Shown: piece by piece, positions 62,592-64,000 of the stretch
Numbering within the stretch: the stretch's first letter is position 1
How the letters are laid out: each line of letters begins with the position of its first letter
NCBI GenBank assembly: GCA_937989565.1
Contig: CALKRM010000023.1
Location: 1 to 64,000, forward strand
Source of the DNA: an uncultured Candidatus Saccharibacteria bacterium
GTDB lineage: Bacteria; Patescibacteriota; Saccharimonadia; Saccharimonadales; Saccharimonadaceae
Direction: 5' to 3'
DNA length: 64,000 bases
Position numbers and translations under genes: made by a program
The notes under the pieces: generated by a model
Databases searched by the model: none
The model's input: the letters and a program-made list of their open reading frames with translations, nothing else
What the model was told of the DNA's origin: nothing

Positions 62592-63980
62592 ATGAATAAA
62601 GAGGCGACCCTTAATACAATAGAGACAATTGAGAATCAGTCTTCTGTAGAGGACCTTTATGGTCAGCTAACAGATTTGTCGCCAAAAATTGTTACGATGT
62701 TTAATCCATCAAATCGCAAAGAAGAGGAGGATAGGTTTCTTTCTGGGGAGGTTAGAAGCCCTCAGTTTTACTATGAAAAGCTCAATTCTGCTGATTTTGA
62801 CGAAGCTGTAGAAAAGATACAGGAGATTGGTAATAAGATATTAAATCATCCTAGCCTACCGCCATCACACAGGGGCGTCTACGAAGAGTTTATCGCAGAT
62901 TACTCAAAGAAGACGACGCTACTTAATTATGCGCAACAGTATAACAATGCAAAATCAGAAGGGGAAAAGAAAGCTGCCGCTGAGAAGTATAGGCATCTGA
63001 ATATTGAATCTTACGGTGAGCCAGACGAAGATACCTATCGTTCTCTGTTGGGTGGAAAATTAAACGCTATTCATAGCAAAAAATTGACAGGAAAAGCGAA
63101 TGAACTGCGGAAAGAGTTATTCGGTATGGTTAATTTCAAGCCTGGAATGGATATCCCAGAGAGGTTTCGTCCATCAGACGAAACAGTGGAATGGATGCAT
63201 AGTGTAGCAGAGTCTTTATATAGAGGCATGCTAAGTCATATTCCTAATGAGCAAGAAGAATTTGATCCGTATGAGTTGCAGAAAATATTTACTGATATTA
63301 TCGAAGAAGAGTTCAATAATGATTCAAAGGGTTATGCTGGAGCAGCGGAGGGTTGGACAGTTTCTGTAGAGAAGGCTACTTCTGTTAATGTAAAATCCTC
63401 TGAGAAAAGAATAGTTATTCCCGACAATGGTATGATACGATCTCGTAAAAAGGTTGAGAATTTGATAGTTCATGAGATTGGTATCCATATGTTGAGGTCT
63501 ATTACTGGCGGAGAAACGGATATGCTTCCTTTGAGATCTGGATTGAGCGACTATTATGACGCCGAGGAGGGGCTGGGTGTGGTGATGGAGCAGGCTTTGA
63601 ACGGAAAGTTTGCTGAGCGCGGTGTTGATCACTATATTACAGCTGGACTCGCTCACTTTGATAATAAAGATTTTCGTGATGTATTTGAAGTGAAGTGGAG
63701 GTTGTCGCTGCTCGACTCTGTTAAAGACGGAGGTGAAATTAACGATGAGCAGATGGAGAAAGCGAAAAAGACTGCTTTTACTCAGACTTTACGAAGCTTC
63801 CGCGGGACAAACGACATGCCTTTATTTAAGGATCTGAGTTATTATAATGGTTCGGTAGAAGTTTGGAGATACCTAGAATCTATAAAAGGTGATGACTTTT
63901 TACTGTCGTTGCTTCTTGCCGGGAAGGTGAATACTTCAGCGGATCATAGACGTGTAATACTTGAATCGAAAAGTGTGTAG
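62592..63980 (+). CDS. DUF1704/MATCAP-like zinc metallopeptidase
   Basis: A 462-residue soluble protein. LIVHEIGIHMLRSITGG gives an HExxxH zinc site (about residues 298-303), and DAEEGLGVVMEQAL supplies the downstream acidic ligand. HEIGxH plus the (Q/E)EGL motif is diagnostic of the DUF1704 family ('QEGLA motif' proteins), whose human member MATCAP removes C-terminal tyrosine from tubulin. No signal peptide, so cytoplasmic unless secreted otherwise. TGC-TATAAT (62579-62584) ends 7 nt before ATG 62592; the longer frame is not preferred. Bacterial substrate unknown. Confidence 0.8.
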   Translation: MNKEATLNTIETIENQSSVEDLYGQLTDLSPKIVTMFNPSNRKEEEDRFLSGEVRSPQFYYEKLNSADFDEAVEKIQEIGNKILNHPSLPPSHRGVYEEFIADYSKKTTLLNYAQQYNNAKSEGEKKAAAEKYRHLNIESYGEPDEDTYRSLLGGKLNAIHSKKLTGKANELRKELFGMVNFKPGMDIPERFRPSDETVEWMHSVAESLYRGMLSHIPNEQEEFDPYELQKIFTDIIEEEFNNDSKGYAGAAEGWTVSVEKATSVNVKSSEKRIVIPDNGMIRSRKKVENLIVHEIGIHMLRSITGGETDMLPLRSGLSDYYDAEEGLGVVMEQALNGKFAERGVDHYITAGLAHFDNKDFRDVFEVKWRLSLLDSVKDGGEINDEQMEKAKKTAFTQTLRSFRGTNDMPLFKDLSYYNGSVEVWRYLESIKGDDFLLSLLLAGKVNTSADHRRVILESKSV

Positions 63981-64000
63981 TGGGGTATTATACATTTGAT

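Noticed and set aside
1..64000. CRISPR array or cas genes
   Set aside because: No regularly spaced short repeats and no Cas-like proteins were seen.

Overview
The window looks like a chromosomal segment of a Patescibacteria/CPR bacterium of the Saccharibacteria (TM7) type, most like the oral, episymbiotic Nanosynbacter group. This rests on remembered gene content, not on a search. The pointers are a complete arginine deiminase operon, short compact genes, very small intergenic gaps, many tiny membrane proteins, a ClpB without its N-domain, a short HrcA, and start codons placed 6-9 nt after TATAAT-like boxes. TGA is used as a normal stop (for example aspS and grpE), so the code is standard.

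Layout. 1-8.8 kb: membrane-gene fragment, methyltransferase, heat-shock clpB (-), galE, LTA-synthase-like protein (-), polar amino-acid ABC importer, NUDIX (-), tRNA-Pro. 8.9-19 kb: heterodimeric ABC exporter, two solitary genes, then arcA-argF-YfcC carrier-arcC. 19-31 kb: two CorA paralogues, a short transcription unit with a 30-codon ORF, DsbA-like protein, CBS protein, aspS, N-formylglutamate-amidohydrolase-like protein, VIT1-like transporter, a small envelope cluster, mscS, trmB, MazG, murC. 31-39 kb: accessory stretch with an in-frame-TGA gene carrying a WhiB-like cysteine motif, an ADP-ribosylglycohydrolase, a strongly structured unassigned RNA, three tRNAs with CAT anticodons (one initiator), an FtsB-like protein and a disulfide-oxidoreductase homologue lacking its cysteines. 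38.9-49.4 kb: tilS, ftsH, murJ, then lepA split into two ORFs by a 1.77-kb insert; the insert holds an IS256-type transposase remnant, a SemiSWEET gene, a MazG gene and an unknown gene; a HAD phosphatase, a guanylate-kinase-like protein and an LssY_C-like membrane protein follow. 49.4-59.4 kb: hrcA-orf53-grpE, tatA-tatC with a small Tat-signal protein, a frameshifted fibre/surface-protein locus, dnaK, a repeat-flanked insert with a G7-tract frameshift, dnaJ. 59.4-64 kb: a 1044-aa polytopic membrane protein and a DUF1704-type zinc metallopeptidase.

How it works together. The amino-acid importer and the Arc operon suggest arginine taken from the surroundings or host and converted to ornithine, CO2, ammonia and ATP. 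clpB, hrcA-grpE, dnaK and dnaJ sit apart but all carry CIRCE operators, and in each the -35 box lies in the operator spacer, so they look like one HrcA regulon. Envelope functions (murC, murJ, LTA-synthase-like protein, FtsB-like protein, Tat, DsbA, MscS, CorA) fit a Gram-positive-like cell envelope. The most unusual points are the split lepA with foreign-looking DNA, the structured RNA at 34.4 kb, the two repeat-flanked insertions, and the widespread leaderless start architecture.
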